Of a DNA stretch of 64,000 nt, positions 1 to 7,593 are shown in pieces. The stretch is from NCBI GenBank assembly GCA_021813685.1, contig JAKAJS010000285.1, positions 1 through 64,000 of the forward strand, read 5' to 3'. The notes below the pieces were generated by a model. It made no database searches and was not told the origin of the DNA. It worked only from the letters and a program-made list of their open reading frames with translations. Source of the stretch: Deltaproteobacteria bacterium. Its GTDB lineage: Bacteria > Desulfobacterota > Syntrophobacteria > Syntrophobacterales > Syntrophobacteraceae. Within the stretch, counting starts at the first letter, position 1; every line of letters starts with the position of its first letter. A program made the position numbers and the translations under genes.

Positions 1-8
1 TTTTGACT

Positions 9-401
9 TCAGGATTTGCCGGTCTTTGGAGGCGGGAGTTTTTCGATTTTCTGCCGGAGTTCCAGGAGCGAAAACGGCTTGTAGATAACGCAGGCAACCC
101 CTTGATCCATGGCCCTCAGGGTGGTCTCCACCGTCGGCTTTCCGGTCATCATGATCACCGCGCACGGCAGGGAGGCCGAGCGAACGTGGTGGAGCAAGTC
201 CATGCCCCCTTCCTCATTTCCGTCCACTCCGGGCATATTCTTGTCGATTAAAAGGATTTGGTAGTCGTTTTTCTCCAGCGCCTGCACCGCCGTCCGCACC
301 CCGTCGGCCGTATCCACCCGATACCCCTCCCGGGAGAGGAAAAGCTCGAGCATTTTGCGCATGCTCTCCTCGTCATCAACCACCAGGATGCGTTGTGCCA
401 T
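9..401 (-). CDS. Single-domain response regulator (CheY-like receiver)
   Basis: A 130-residue stand-alone receiver domain. The acidic pocket is D9/D10 (motif LVVDDEES), the phosphoacceptor is D53 (motif LLIDKNMPGVDG), and the conserved switch Thr and Lys are T86 (MMTGK) and K108 (YKPF). There is no output domain, so it would act by protein-protein interaction or as a phosphorelay shuttle. It has no adjacent cognate kinase in the window; genes beyond the left edge are unseen. The loop after D53 carries an extra acidic stretch (GNEEGG), which lengthens the beta3-alpha3 loop. The family call is secure; the pathway is unknown. Confidence 0.9.
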   Translation of the reverse strand: MAQRILVVDDEESMRKMLELFLSREGYRVDTADGVRTAVQALEKNDYQILLIDKNMPGVDGNEEGGMDLLHHVRSASLPCAVIMMTGKPTVETTLRAMDQGVACVIYKPFSLLELRQKIEKLPPPKTGKS

Positions 402-640
402 GTCGTCGTTACCCCCGTTCGCAGCTCATCGGCGGAGCTCAAAGGCCTGCGGAGCACTCTTCCGACCGACGCTGCCAGCCGAAAGCAAACGAAACAAGCC
501 CGCACGGGCGGCGTGAAAAAGGCCCCGGGGGCCGCACTGCCCGTTGCCAGGGCCGGCGAAGATGTGTGTCCCTGTGGGAAATGGCGCTATCGGGCCGGGA
601 GCCCTGCTTCCGGCCCGCATCGACGGATTAAAGGAGCCGG

Positions 641-844
641 TCAAGCCAGCTTTTTGACATTGGTCGCCTGAGGTCCCTTGGGACCGCGCTCCACTTCGAA
701 GCTCACATGGTCTCCTTCGCTCAGGGAGCGAAACCCCTCGGCGCTTATGGCGGTGTAATGGACGAAGACGTCTCCCTGTTCTCTTGATTCGATGAAACCA
801 TAGCCCTTTTTGTCATTGAACCATTTTACCCGACCTTCCGACAT
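641..844 (-). CDS. Cold-shock protein (CspA family)
   Basis: A 67-residue single cold-shock domain that binds single-stranded RNA/DNA as an RNA chaperone or antiterminator. The two RNA-binding motifs are present (KGYGFI for RNP1, VFVHY for RNP2), and the start [13 protein letters not shown] is typical. Length matches the family exactly. It is monocistronic: about 200 bp lie upstream to the stop of the large sensor protein, and 240 bp downstream hold no gene that I can support. The numbered csp paralogue cannot be assigned from sequence alone. Confidence 0.95.
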   Translation of the reverse strand: MSEGRVKWFNDKKGYGFIESREQGDVFVHYTAISAEGFRSLSEGDHVSFEVERGPKGPQATNVKKLA

Positions 845-1042
845 GACCGATACTCCTCCACCTTTGAAAAAAGTTCTGTTGCGTGTTGACGGGGAAACAG
901 CGCTGGAAAGCCTGGCAAGGTCTGGCGCACGGCGGCCGGACCTTTTTCGCCAAGCCTTCTGCTCCTGGCCGAAAGGATACCATCAGCGGGGGGGGGCGAA
1001 ATATAAAAGGTTTGCAGGTTAGTTGCAGGAAAAAACTACAAG

Positions 1043-3595
1043 CTAGCGGAGCGTGCCCAGGTAGGTCTGCAGGTTGAGCTTTTTGCCCGAAAGCCCGAGC
1101 TTTCTGCGTAAGCCCCGCCGGTGAAACACGACGGCCCACTCGGAGATGCAAAGAAGACTTGCGATCTCTTTGGAGCTTTTGCCCTGCCGGATGAGGTCCG
1201 CGATGCGAATTTCCGCCGGGGTGAGCCCGAGCAGGGGAGCCGAGAGCTTGTGAACAAAAGGGGAGGTGATCTCGAGCAGGTGGGATTCCAAAATTTCGAC
1301 GAACTGGCTCTGGTCGTCGGCGAGCCGGCTTTTTTTGAGCTTTTCCAGGTAGGGCAGGACGAGCTGCTTGACGTTTTCCAGAAGAGATTCTTCGAGTTCC
1401 TCGCGATCCTCTTCCCTTCGCTTGAGAAGAGCCTTCAGAGCCGCATTGGCCTCCTGGAGGCGCTCCCCCTGCGCCCGGACCGTATCCATGAGAGCTACCC
1501 GGGCAACGATCGCTCCGAGTTGGGCGGCGACAGCTTCGAGCGTGATTTGGATCTCGCGGGGTATGGAAGTTGCCGTGCGCGAAGCGAGGTTTAAAACCGC
1601 AACGACCTTTCCATCCGATTTTACGGGGATCACGGCAAGGGCGGTGAGCCCCTCCTGCGCGAGCAGATCTCCCGTATCGAAGAGACCGGCGGGTTTTGTC
1701 CAGTAGCCCGGTTCGCCCCGGGCCACGAAGCGAGCCTTCGCGGAAGTGGGCTCATAGAGGGAAACGCGCTCGACAAACGTGTCGGATAACCCCTGGTGAA
1801 AGGCGATTCGTTGCTCCCCGGTTTCTTTTTCGACCAGATGGATGCTCCCCGAGTCCAGCGGATCGAGTGTGAGGCAGGTCTTTAACAGGTGCTCCATGGC
1901 TTCGGGCAGGTCGCGCACCGAGGCGAGTCCGAAGGCGAGGTCCCGTTGGAACTGGAGAAGTTCCCCGGCCTTGCGGATCGCGGTAATGTCTTCGGCGATG
2001 CCCACCGAGCGCAGGGCGCTGCCCTTTTCCCGCACGGGATAGGCGCGCGCGCGAATCCAGCGAAACTCCCCGTCGGGGCGAAGGATTCTAAACTCATCGT
2101 CGAAGGGGACTGCGCCTTTTCTGTGGTTTTGATACGCCTTGCGCACACGGTCTTTATCTTCGGGATGAAGCGTTTCCCAAAGAGAGGAGGGCTCCCGGCA
2201 AAAGCTTTCGCGGCTCCGCCCCCACACCTTCTCGAAGCAGGGGCTGATATAAATCTTCTCGGCGGGGGCGTGCACCCAGAAGACCTCGTTTATGTTTTCG
2301 GCAATTTCGCGAAACCGTTCCTCGCTCCTCCGGAGAGTTTCCTCCGCCCTTCGGTGCTCCGTAATGTCTCGGAATATGGCTACGGCCCCCATGATGGCGC
2401 CGGAAGAATCCAGGACCGGCGCGCCCCAGACCCCCAGCATGATCCTCGAGCCATCCGGTTTTGCAATCTCCATGTCATTTATGTAAACCGACTCTCCCGA
2501 CATCGCCCGCATGACCGGCATGGACTCGGCGGGGTAGAGTTGGTCGGTTCCGGCACGGTATGCCTGAAAATAGGCGGCCATGTCTTCCGGGGCAATCGAG
2601 TCGGGAAGGGATCTGCCCAGCAGTTCTTCCCCCCTGCGGTTCACCAGGACGGGTTTGAGAGGATTTCCCTCATACATGGTGAGGCCCGCGGGCATGCTGT
2701 CCAAAACGGCGCGAAGCCGCGCATTCTGGACGGCCAAGGCCTCTTCGGCCTCCTTTCGCACCGTAATGTTTGCGTGCACCACCACCGCCCGGGCGAAGCG
2801 GTGCTCTTCAAAGCGCGTGATGCGCAGGTTGAACCACCGTTTTTTGCTGGGGGAGTGGCAGGAATATTCCAACTCGAAGAGGTCCCTGCGGCCGGAGAGC
2901 ACTTCCCGGATGCCCGCCGCCACAGTACGGGCTTCCTCGGCCCCCACCCCCCTGGCATCCTCGCAGATCGACAGGTAGTTGATCCCCGCAAAGCGATAGC
3001 CCCGAAGGCCGTTTTCTCTTCCAAAGGTTTCCCAGGAAAGGTTTGTGTAGAGGATACAACCCGCTTCGTCGAGGATCACGATATGCGCCGAGAGAGCATC
3101 CAGGGTGGACCGGGTAAAATTTTCGCTCGCGCGCAGCGCCTCGTTGGCCTTCAGCAGTTCTGCGGTGCGCTCCCGGACCCGCCTCTCCAGCTCCCGGTTC
3201 GCGTGCATTCGCTCGATCGCGTAGCGGATCGAACGTTCGAGCGTTCTGGTGCCCATCTCCTCTTTGGGAAGATAATCGGCCGCCCCTGCCTGCATCGATT
3301 CGAGGTCCAGCGCGTAATCGCCATAACCGGTCAGAAGAATCACCGGGGTCGAACACCCCCGCGTCACGGCCTCTCGCAAAAGATCAAGACCGCTCCGCTC
3401 CCCCAGGCGGTAGTCCAGAAGGCACACGTCAAAGGAGCTCCCGAGCAGAGCCGCAAGCCCTGCATCGTATTGCGCCTCCCATCCTATTGCGTAGCTTTGC
3501 ACCGACACATCGGAGAGCAGTTCTCGAATCAGATGCAGATCGTCTTCATCGTCTTCGATGAGAAGCACTTTTACCGGGAGCCGCCCCATTTCCAT
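1043..3595 (-). CDS. Receiver-PAS-GAF protein with C-terminal LuxR-type HTH
   Basis: An 850-residue multidomain regulator. Residues about 8-125 are a receiver (acidic D15/D16, phosphoacceptor D61 in CLLDYRLGERSG, T89, K111). Three PAS domains follow at roughly 150-275, 285-415 and 420-550, then a GAF domain at about 555-700, a glutamate/lysine-rich coiled-coil linker, and a LuxR/GerE-type helix-turn-helix at about 780-850 (motifs LTPAEIRIADLIRQGKSSKE and SEWAVVFHRRGLRRKLGL). It lacks histidine kinase domains, so I read it as a DNA-binding response regulator with its own ligand- or redox-sensing PAS/GAF modules. The receiver closely resembles that of the kinase at 59416-60936. An internal start at the third codon is equally possible. 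It ends 9 bp before the phaR stop side but is a separate unit. Confidence 0.85.
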   Translation of the reverse strand: MEMGRLPVKVLLIEDDEDDLHLIRELLSDVSVQSYAIGWEAQYDAGLAALLGSSFDVCLLDYRLGERSGLDLLREAVTRGCSTPVILLTGYGDYALDLESMQAGAADYLPKEEMGTRTLERSIRYAIERMHANRELERRVRERTAELLKANEALRASENFTRSTLDALSAHIVILDEAGCILYTNLSWETFGRENGLRGYRFAGINYLSICEDARGVGAEEARTVAAGIREVLSGRRDLFELEYSCHSPSKKRWFNLRITRFEEHRFARAVVVHANITVRKEAEEALAVQNARLRAVLDSMPAGLTMYEGNPLKPVLVNRRGEELLGRSLPDSIAPEDMAAYFQAYRAGTDQLYPAESMPVMRAMSGESVYINDMEIAKPDGSRIMLGVWGAPVLDSSGAIMGAVAIFRDITEHRRAEETLRRSEERFREIAENINEVFWVHAPAEKIYISPCFEKVWGRSRESFCREPSSLWETLHPEDKDRVRKAYQNHRKGAVPFDDEFRILRPDGEFRWIRARAYPVREKGSALRSVGIAEDITAIRKAGELLQFQRDLAFGLASVRDLPEAMEHLLKTCLTLDPLDSGSIHLVEKETGEQRIAFHQGLSDTFVERVSLYEPTSAKARFVARGEPGYWTKPAGLFDTGDLLAQEGLTALAVIPVKSDGKVVAVLNLASRTATSIPREIQITLEAVAAQLGAIVARVALMDTVRAQGERLQEANAALKALLKRREEDREELEESLLENVKQLVLPYLEKLKKSRLADDQSQFVEILESHLLEITSPFVHKLSAPLLGLTPAEIRIADLIRQGKSSKEIASLLCISEWAVVFHRRGLRRKLGLSGKKLNLQTYLGTLR

Positions 3596-3604
3596 TCTGA
3601 AAGC

Positions 3605-4048
3605 CTACCCTTCGCGTTCTTCCCCTTCGCCTCTCTTTTCGACCCGGGCGGAAAAAAAATCCAGATATGCCTGCGGCGACGAATGGCTGCCGCCAAATTC
3701 CACCCACTGCCGGAACTGTTCGTCAAATGTCTTCTTGTAGCCCAGATAGTTTTTCAGGACCAGTTCCAGGTAGTTGTCGAAAAACTCGCCAAGGGCTGTT
3801 TTCCCGCATTCGATCAGCAGGTGCAGCAGGGAGACCGGCAGAAGAGTCCTGTTCGTTCGCGCTTCCTCTACGAGGATCCGGGTCAGGATGAAGGCGGTGA
3901 CGTCCTCTTCGGTCCTGGCATCAAAGACTGCGACCCTTTGGCCTCCCCTGATCATGTCCGCCACCTGCGCAAGCGTCACGTAGGTCTTTTTTTGCGTGTC
4001 GTAGAGCCGCCTGCTCGCGAATTTCTTTAGCAGTACGGGTTCTGCCAT
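3605..4048 (-). CDS. phaR: Polyhydroxyalkanoate synthesis regulator PhaR
   Basis: A 147-residue protein with the PHB/PHA accumulation regulator DNA-binding domain at its N-terminus (LLKKFASRRLYDTQKKTYV, with the RLYDT hallmark), followed by the PHB_acc region (residues ~65-120). Known PhaR proteins repress phasin genes and come off DNA when PHA granules form. I chose the ATG giving MAEPVLLKKF because a GGGGG-rich ribosome site precedes it and homologues start there; an upstream in-frame ATG at 4099 would add 17 unconserved residues. It is divergent from the phasin gene, as expected for a regulator and its target. Confidence 0.9.
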   Translation of the reverse strand: MAEPVLLKKFASRRLYDTQKKTYVTLAQVADMIRGGQRVAVFDARTEEDVTAFILTRILVEEARTNRTLLPVSLLHLLIECGKTALGEFFDNYLELVLKNYLGYKKTFDEQFRQWVEFGGSHSSPQAYLDFFSARVEKRGEGEEREG

Positions 4049-4080
4049 CTTCGCCCCCTGCCTTGCGTGCAAAACCTCCC

Positions 4081-4097
4081 GGGGCCTGTCAGGCCCC
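4081..4097. promoter_or_regulatory. Short perfect hairpin in the phaR leader
   Basis: GGGGCCT-GTC-AGGCCCC forms a perfect 7-bp stem with a 3-nt loop, 33-49 nt upstream of the chosen phaR start. It would lie in the 5' untranslated region on the minus strand. There is no T tract, so it is not a standard terminator. Its function is unknown. Confidence 0.4.
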
Positions 4098-4214
4098 AAG
4101 GCATTCTACCCCGAAAGGAAAATGCATGCAACGGCGCAACAAATCCATTTCCGATCGCCACCACCGTTGACCATTGGAACCCTGATGCCTGTACTCGACG
4201 CGCCTTATCATGCT

Positions 4215-4259
4215 GCATGCGCAAAGCATGCTTGACGGCCCGGCGTCCATGATTAGAAT
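4215..4259 (+). promoter_or_regulatory. Phasin promoter with candidate PhaR operator
   Basis: Two self-palindromic hexamers, GCATGC at 4215-4220 and 4226-4231, flank GCAAA and abut a good sigma-70-like promoter: -35 TTGACG at 4232-4237 and -10 TAGAAT at 4254-4259 with a 16-bp spacer. A related TGCATGCA octamer lies at 4123-4130. TGC-rich palindromes are reported PhaR targets in alphaproteobacteria. The position directly upstream of the -35 in the phaR/phasin interval fits an autoregulated operator. Transcription would start near 4266, giving a leader of about 110 nt. Confidence 0.55.
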
Positions 4260-4377
4260 TCGTATCGGTCGCTTTCCTTGGCTTTTCTTACGCGGCACGG
4301 AAACTTTACCCAAAACGATTGCAGGGCTCCCGGCTTCCCGGCATCTCACCCTTCCGCCATCATGAGGTAGAACGAAG

Positions 4378-4656
4378 ATGAAACCAGAAGAACTGGCAAA
4401 ACAGATGATCGACTTCAACAAGTCAACCTTCGATAACAGCTTCGGTATGATGGTCCTGCTTCAGGAGCAGATGGAAAAGACGACAAACGCTTTTATCGAG
4501 CAGGCGGCCTGGCTTCCCGAGGAGGGCAGGAAGGTGCTTCGCGAGTGGGTTTCGACCTACAAAAAGGGGCGCGAGGACTTTAAAAAGCTGGTAGACGAGA
4601 GCTATCAGAAGGTGGATGCCTGGTTTGCCTCCCGGAAGGATCGGCCCGGGACTTGA
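4378..4656 (+). CDS. Phasin-like PHA granule protein
   Basis: A 92-residue, entirely helical amphipathic protein (MKPEELAKQMIDFNKSTFDN start; heptad-like Leu/Phe/Val spacing through residue ~85) of the type annotated as phasin or PHA-granule-associated protein. Phasins coat polyhydroxyalkanoate granules and limit their size. It is short compared with the ~110-180 residues of classical PhaP. Its divergent pairing with phaR supports the call more strongly than the sequence does. A purine-rich ribosome site (GAGGTAGAACGAAG) precedes the ATG. No PHA synthase (phaC) lies in the window. Confidence 0.7.
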   Translation: MKPEELAKQMIDFNKSTFDNSFGMMVLLQEQMEKTTNAFIEQAAWLPEEGRKVLREWVSTYKKGREDFKKLVDESYQKVDAWFASRKDRPGT

Positions 4657-4682
4657 CGGGCAGGTTTTCGGAGGCCTCTTAC

Positions 4683-4745
4683 TCCTGTAATCCTGTCCAA
4701 GAGCTTTTCCTCTTTACAAGCACAAAGCCGGACAGGATTACAGGA
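4683..4745. repeat. 16-bp inverted repeat of the 'GACAGGATTACAGGA' family (locus A)
   Basis: TCCTGTAATCCTGTCC at 4683-4698 and its exact reverse complement at 4730-4745 are separated by 31 bp. They lie between the convergent phasin and PEBP genes. The same core sequence recurs at 6481-6977 and 13484-13870, so this is one copy of a dispersed intergenic family. It could fold into a 16-bp stem and act as a bidirectional terminator. Confidence 0.85.
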
Positions 4746-4835
4746 TTGGGAGAAGTAAGCCGGGGCCGTCCAGGCAGTAAGCCTGCGCCGGTTGGGCTAT
4801 TCTGTCTCTTAATCCCGCAGTGTGGGAAGTTTGGG

Positions 4836-5333
4836 CTATCGCTTGAAAAGCCCCATGATTTTCGCCTTTTCCAGCGTATTGAAGTGCAAATTGAAGCCAA
4901 CGACCGCGGCCGACGTATCGGCGCTCACATCCAGCTTTTCAACCTGTACGGCAAATACGGTGAAGAGGTAGCGATGCGGATGGTCCCCCGCGGGCGGGCA
5001 GGGGCCGCCGTATCCGGGTGCGCCGTAATCGGTACGGATCTGCAGCGCGCCCGCCGGCATTTGTCCGCCTTTGCTGCCGGCGCCCTCGGCAAGTTCGCTT
5101 ACCGTTGCGGGAATGTTTACCACCACCCAGTGCCAAAAGCCCGAGCCGGTTGGCGCATCGGGGTCAAAGCAGGTAACCGCAAAGCTCCTCGTGCCGGCGG
5201 GAGCCCCCGACCATCGCAGGTGCGGCGACTTGTTCCCGCCCTCGCAGCCAAACCCGTAGTCCGCCGACAAAACGAAATCGCTTTTCAGGTAATCGCCGTC
5301 TTTAAAGCTGCTGCTACTCACGGTGAACGCCAT
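4836..5333 (-). CDS. YbhB/YbcL-type PEBP-fold protein (Raf kinase inhibitor-like)
   Basis: A 165-residue member of the phosphatidylethanolamine-binding protein family. The ligand-pocket motifs are present: CFDPDAPTGSGFWHWVVVNI, the GPCPPAGDHPHRY segment and the FTVFAV strand. Length is typical of the bacterial YbhB/YbcL group, whose biochemical role is unknown. I took the ATG giving MAFTVSSSSF, which follows an AGGGGGAG ribosome site; the upstream in-frame ATG at 5381 adds a charged unconserved tail. It has no signal peptide, so it is cytoplasmic. The preceding gene is convergent and the next is divergent, so it is monocistronic. Confidence 0.9.
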   Translation of the reverse strand: MAFTVSSSSFKDGDYLKSDFVLSADYGFGCEGGNKSPHLRWSGAPAGTRSFAVTCFDPDAPTGSGFWHWVVVNIPATVSELAEGAGSKGGQMPAGALQIRTDYGAPGYGGPCPPAGDHPHRYLFTVFAVQVEKLDVSADTSAAVVGFNLHFNTLEKAKIMGLFKR

Positions 5334-5422
5334 TTTTTCTCCCCCTTTTCTTCGAATGTGCTCCTCTGCATGACCATCCACGGGAAGATCATCTTCTTTC
5401 GCTTCCTAAAATAAACACTTTG

Positions 5423-5428
5423 TATAAT
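5423..5428 (+). promoter_or_regulatory. Candidate -10 box for the ornithine cyclodeaminase-like gene
   Basis: A perfect TATAAT hexamer sits about 77 bp upstream of the ATG at 5505 in an AT-rich patch of the divergent interval. No convincing -35 sequence is visible 16-18 bp upstream, so the assignment rests on the -10 alone. Confidence 0.35.
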
Positions 5429-5504
5429 AGTACATCTTTATGCCCGGAACACTTGATTTAAGCAAGGGGGCAGAGCCTGTTGAAGAAAAGAAGAGGAGAA
5501 ACTC

Positions 5505-6488
5505 ATGCTGCTCATTAACAGAACCGAACTGGAAAAGGCGCTGCCAATGACGACTGTCATCGAGGCAATCGAGGAGGGCTTTCGCGAGCATCAACGCGGC
5601 CGTTCGCTTACGCCGCCGCGGATGCACGTCGAACTGGAGCCGGTGGAGGGGGTCTATCTGCTGATGCCCTCGTATCTGGAAAATGGTTCTCTTTTCGGCA
5701 CCAAGCTGCTCTCGGTCTACCCGCGAAATCGGCAGAGGCAGAAGCCTACCATCAATTCGGTCTATATCCTGAACGATGCAGTCGACGGAACGTTCCTGGC
5801 GATGATGGACGGGATATTCCTCACCGGGGTCCGAACCGGGGCCGCCTCGGCGGTCGCGGCCAAATATCTGGCCCGTGAGGACGCAAGCGTTCACGGCATT
5901 ATCGGCTGCGGCGGCCAGGCCCTCTACCAGGCGGAGGCCATTGCCGCAGTAAGGCCGATCGAAAAGCTCCTTTTTTGCGACCACAAAAAAGAATCGGCCG
6001 AGGCATTGGCCCGAGAGGCTGCCGCGCGGTTTTCCATCCCCGCCCGGGCGTTGGACACTCCGGCCGCTGTTGCGTGTCGGGCAGACATTCTGACCACGGT
6101 CACCACCTCGAGCACCCCGGTTGTCAAGCTTTCCGATTTGAAACCGGGCTGCCATGTCAATGCCGTGGGAGCTTTCAAACCGACCATGCAAGAGATCGAC
6201 GGCGACATTGTCCAAGAGGCACTGGTTGTGGTCGACAGCTATGAGGGATGCCTCCGGGAGGCAGGAGATCTGATCATCCCGATCGAACGAGGTGAGTACC
6301 GGCGGGAAAACATCCATGCAGAACTTGGCGAGATTCTGCTCGGCGAAAAGTACGGACGAAGCTCGAACGCCCAGATCACCCTGTTTAAGTCGGTTGGCGT
6401 CGCATTCGAGGATCTTTCGGCCGCCAGGCTTGCCTATCGGGCAGCCACCCGGGAAGGGCTCGGAACCAGCCTCAGCCTGGAGGATTGA
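5505..6488 (+). CDS. Ornithine cyclodeaminase / mu-crystallin family protein
   Basis: A 327-residue NAD(P)-dependent enzyme of the OCD/mu-crystallin superfamily, which includes ornithine cyclodeaminase, archaeal-type alanine dehydrogenase and ketimine reductases. Substrate-side residues appear in GTKLLSVYPRN (residues ~64-74) and VRTGAASAVAAKYLAR. The dinucleotide motif is IIGCGGQA in place of the usual GxGxQA, followed by an acidic strand end (FCDHKK). TTVTTSSTPVV and VNAVGAFKP are the further family motifs. The exact substrate cannot be deduced. AGGAG precedes the ATG. The TGA stop lies inside the first copy of the downstream tandem repeat. Confidence 0.85.
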   Translation: MLLINRTELEKALPMTTVIEAIEEGFREHQRGRSLTPPRMHVELEPVEGVYLLMPSYLENGSLFGTKLLSVYPRNRQRQKPTINSVYILNDAVDGTFLAMMDGIFLTGVRTGAASAVAAKYLAREDASVHGIIGCGGQALYQAEAIAAVRPIEKLLFCDHKKESAEALAREAAARFSIPARALDTPAAVACRADILTTVTTSSTPVVKLSDLKPGCHVNAVGAFKPTMQEIDGDIVQEALVVVDSYEGCLREAGDLIIPIERGEYRRENIHAELGEILLGEKYGRSSNAQITLFKSVGVAFEDLSAARLAYRAATREGLGTSLSLED

Positions 6489-6977
6489 CATGATTTACAG
6501 GACTATGAGTCGAGGAGGTTGGCCCCGGCGCAGGATTCCCGACTGGACGATCCGATTGCGAAAGGGGCCTGGGAGAGGGAAAAGACTTCTTCTCTCCCAA
6601 TCCTGTTAATCCTGTAATCCTGTCCAAGGTTTTTGTTCTTCCCGGCGGCAAAGGCGAAAGACTCGGACAGGATTGACATGATTTACAGGACTATGAGTCG
6701 AGGAGGTTGGCCCCGGCGCAGGATTCCCGACTGGACGATCCGATTGCGAAAGGGGCCTGGGAAAGGGAAAAGACTTCTTCTCTCCCAATCCTGTTAATCC
6801 TGTAATCCTGTCCAAGGTTTTTGTTCTTCCCGGCGGCAAAGGCGAAAGACTCGGACAGGATTGCAGGATTTACAGGATTTACAGGCGAGGAAGTGGACCG
6901 AACGCAGGCGAAGGAGCCAGGAAAGGAAAGAAAAGGAAACCCTTTTTTTCCCCATCCTGTAAATCCCCTCCTGTTCA
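6481..6977. repeat. Tandem 188-bp duplication plus degenerate third unit (locus B)
   Basis: Positions 6481-6668 and 6669-6856 are 188-bp direct repeats that differ at a single base (G6575 versus A6763). A diverged third unit continues to about 6977. Each unit opens with AGGATTGACATGATTTACAG and contains an inverted counterpart (TCCTGTTAATCCTGTAATCC), so every unit can fold. The array fills the space between two convergent genes. The stop codon of the OCD-like gene and the last codons and stop of the FmdE-like gene lie within repeat sequence. Confidence 0.95.
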
Positions 6978-7562
6978 TCCTGTCAATTCTGTCATTTGCT
7001 CATAGGGAGATTGACCGCTGCAGCCAAGGCAGAGGGCTCCGTCTTTTTGCGGGTACGGCTCGCCGCACCCCGGGCAGTTCGCGATGGCCCCCTTGCTCGT
7101 TTTGCCCAGATATCGCGGATCGATCCGAACGGGGCCCGCGCTCAGTATGGCGCATCCTGCCTCCCGTATCTGGGCCAAAAGAAGGTCTTTATCCTGCTCC
7201 CGTTTGGTTTTGAGCTTGTAGAACCAGTTCCAGATTTCCTCCCACCCGTTGAGCTTCCCGCCGTCCACAAAGACCCGGACGCCTTCGCCCCGGTACTTGT
7301 CATAGAGGCTCAGTGCGAAGCGGCCAAGATCGATCACCTTGAGCCACCCGTTTCCGATCGTGCAGGGCGTTAGAAGCTGGATGGCGTCGGGCAGACAGGA
7401 GGAGGTTTCGCAGATCGCGTCAAACAAGACGCCCGGCTCCATTTGCCCGAGGGCGTAATCCACCATGATCCCCCCCAGCACGAGCCCCGGGGATTCGCTG
7501 CCGTGAAAGGATTTGATCACTTCGAGATATTGTTCGAAGGAATAGCGGCCGATTTTTTCCAT
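6975..7562 (-). CDS. FmdE-like protein with C-terminal zinc ribbon
   Basis: A 195-residue protein of the FmdE/FwdE family, named after a subunit associated with formylmethanofuran dehydrogenase. The family N-terminus is clear (SFEQYLEVIKSFHGSESPGL followed by LGGIMVDYAL), with a conserved Cys-containing CETSSCLPDAIQLLTPCTIG segment. The C-terminus holds a treble-clef zinc ribbon, CPGCGEPY...LCLGC. Homologues in non-methanogens sit next to molybdenum or tungsten oxidoreductases, and this one is 31 bp downstream of such a gene on the same strand. A cofactor-delivery role is inference. The final residues (TELTG) and stop codon are contributed by the repeat array. An AAGGGTGAGA ribosome site supports the chosen start. 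Confidence 0.85.
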   Translation of the reverse strand: MEKIGRYSFEQYLEVIKSFHGSESPGLVLGGIMVDYALGQMEPGVLFDAICETSSCLPDAIQLLTPCTIGNGWLKVIDLGRFALSLYDKYRGEGVRVFVDGGKLNGWEEIWNWFYKLKTKREQDKDLLLAQIREAGCAILSAGPVRIDPRYLGKTSKGAIANCPGCGEPYPQKDGALCLGCSGQSPYEQMTELTG

Positions 7563-7593
7563 TCTCTCACCCTTTTCACGCAGACTCACCGGG

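Noticed and set aside
1889-4030. 713-codon open frame on the plus strand opposite the receiver-PAS-LuxR gene and phaR
   Set aside because: The minus-strand frames contain continuous recognisable domains and the opposing frame has none; it is a by-product of high GC content.
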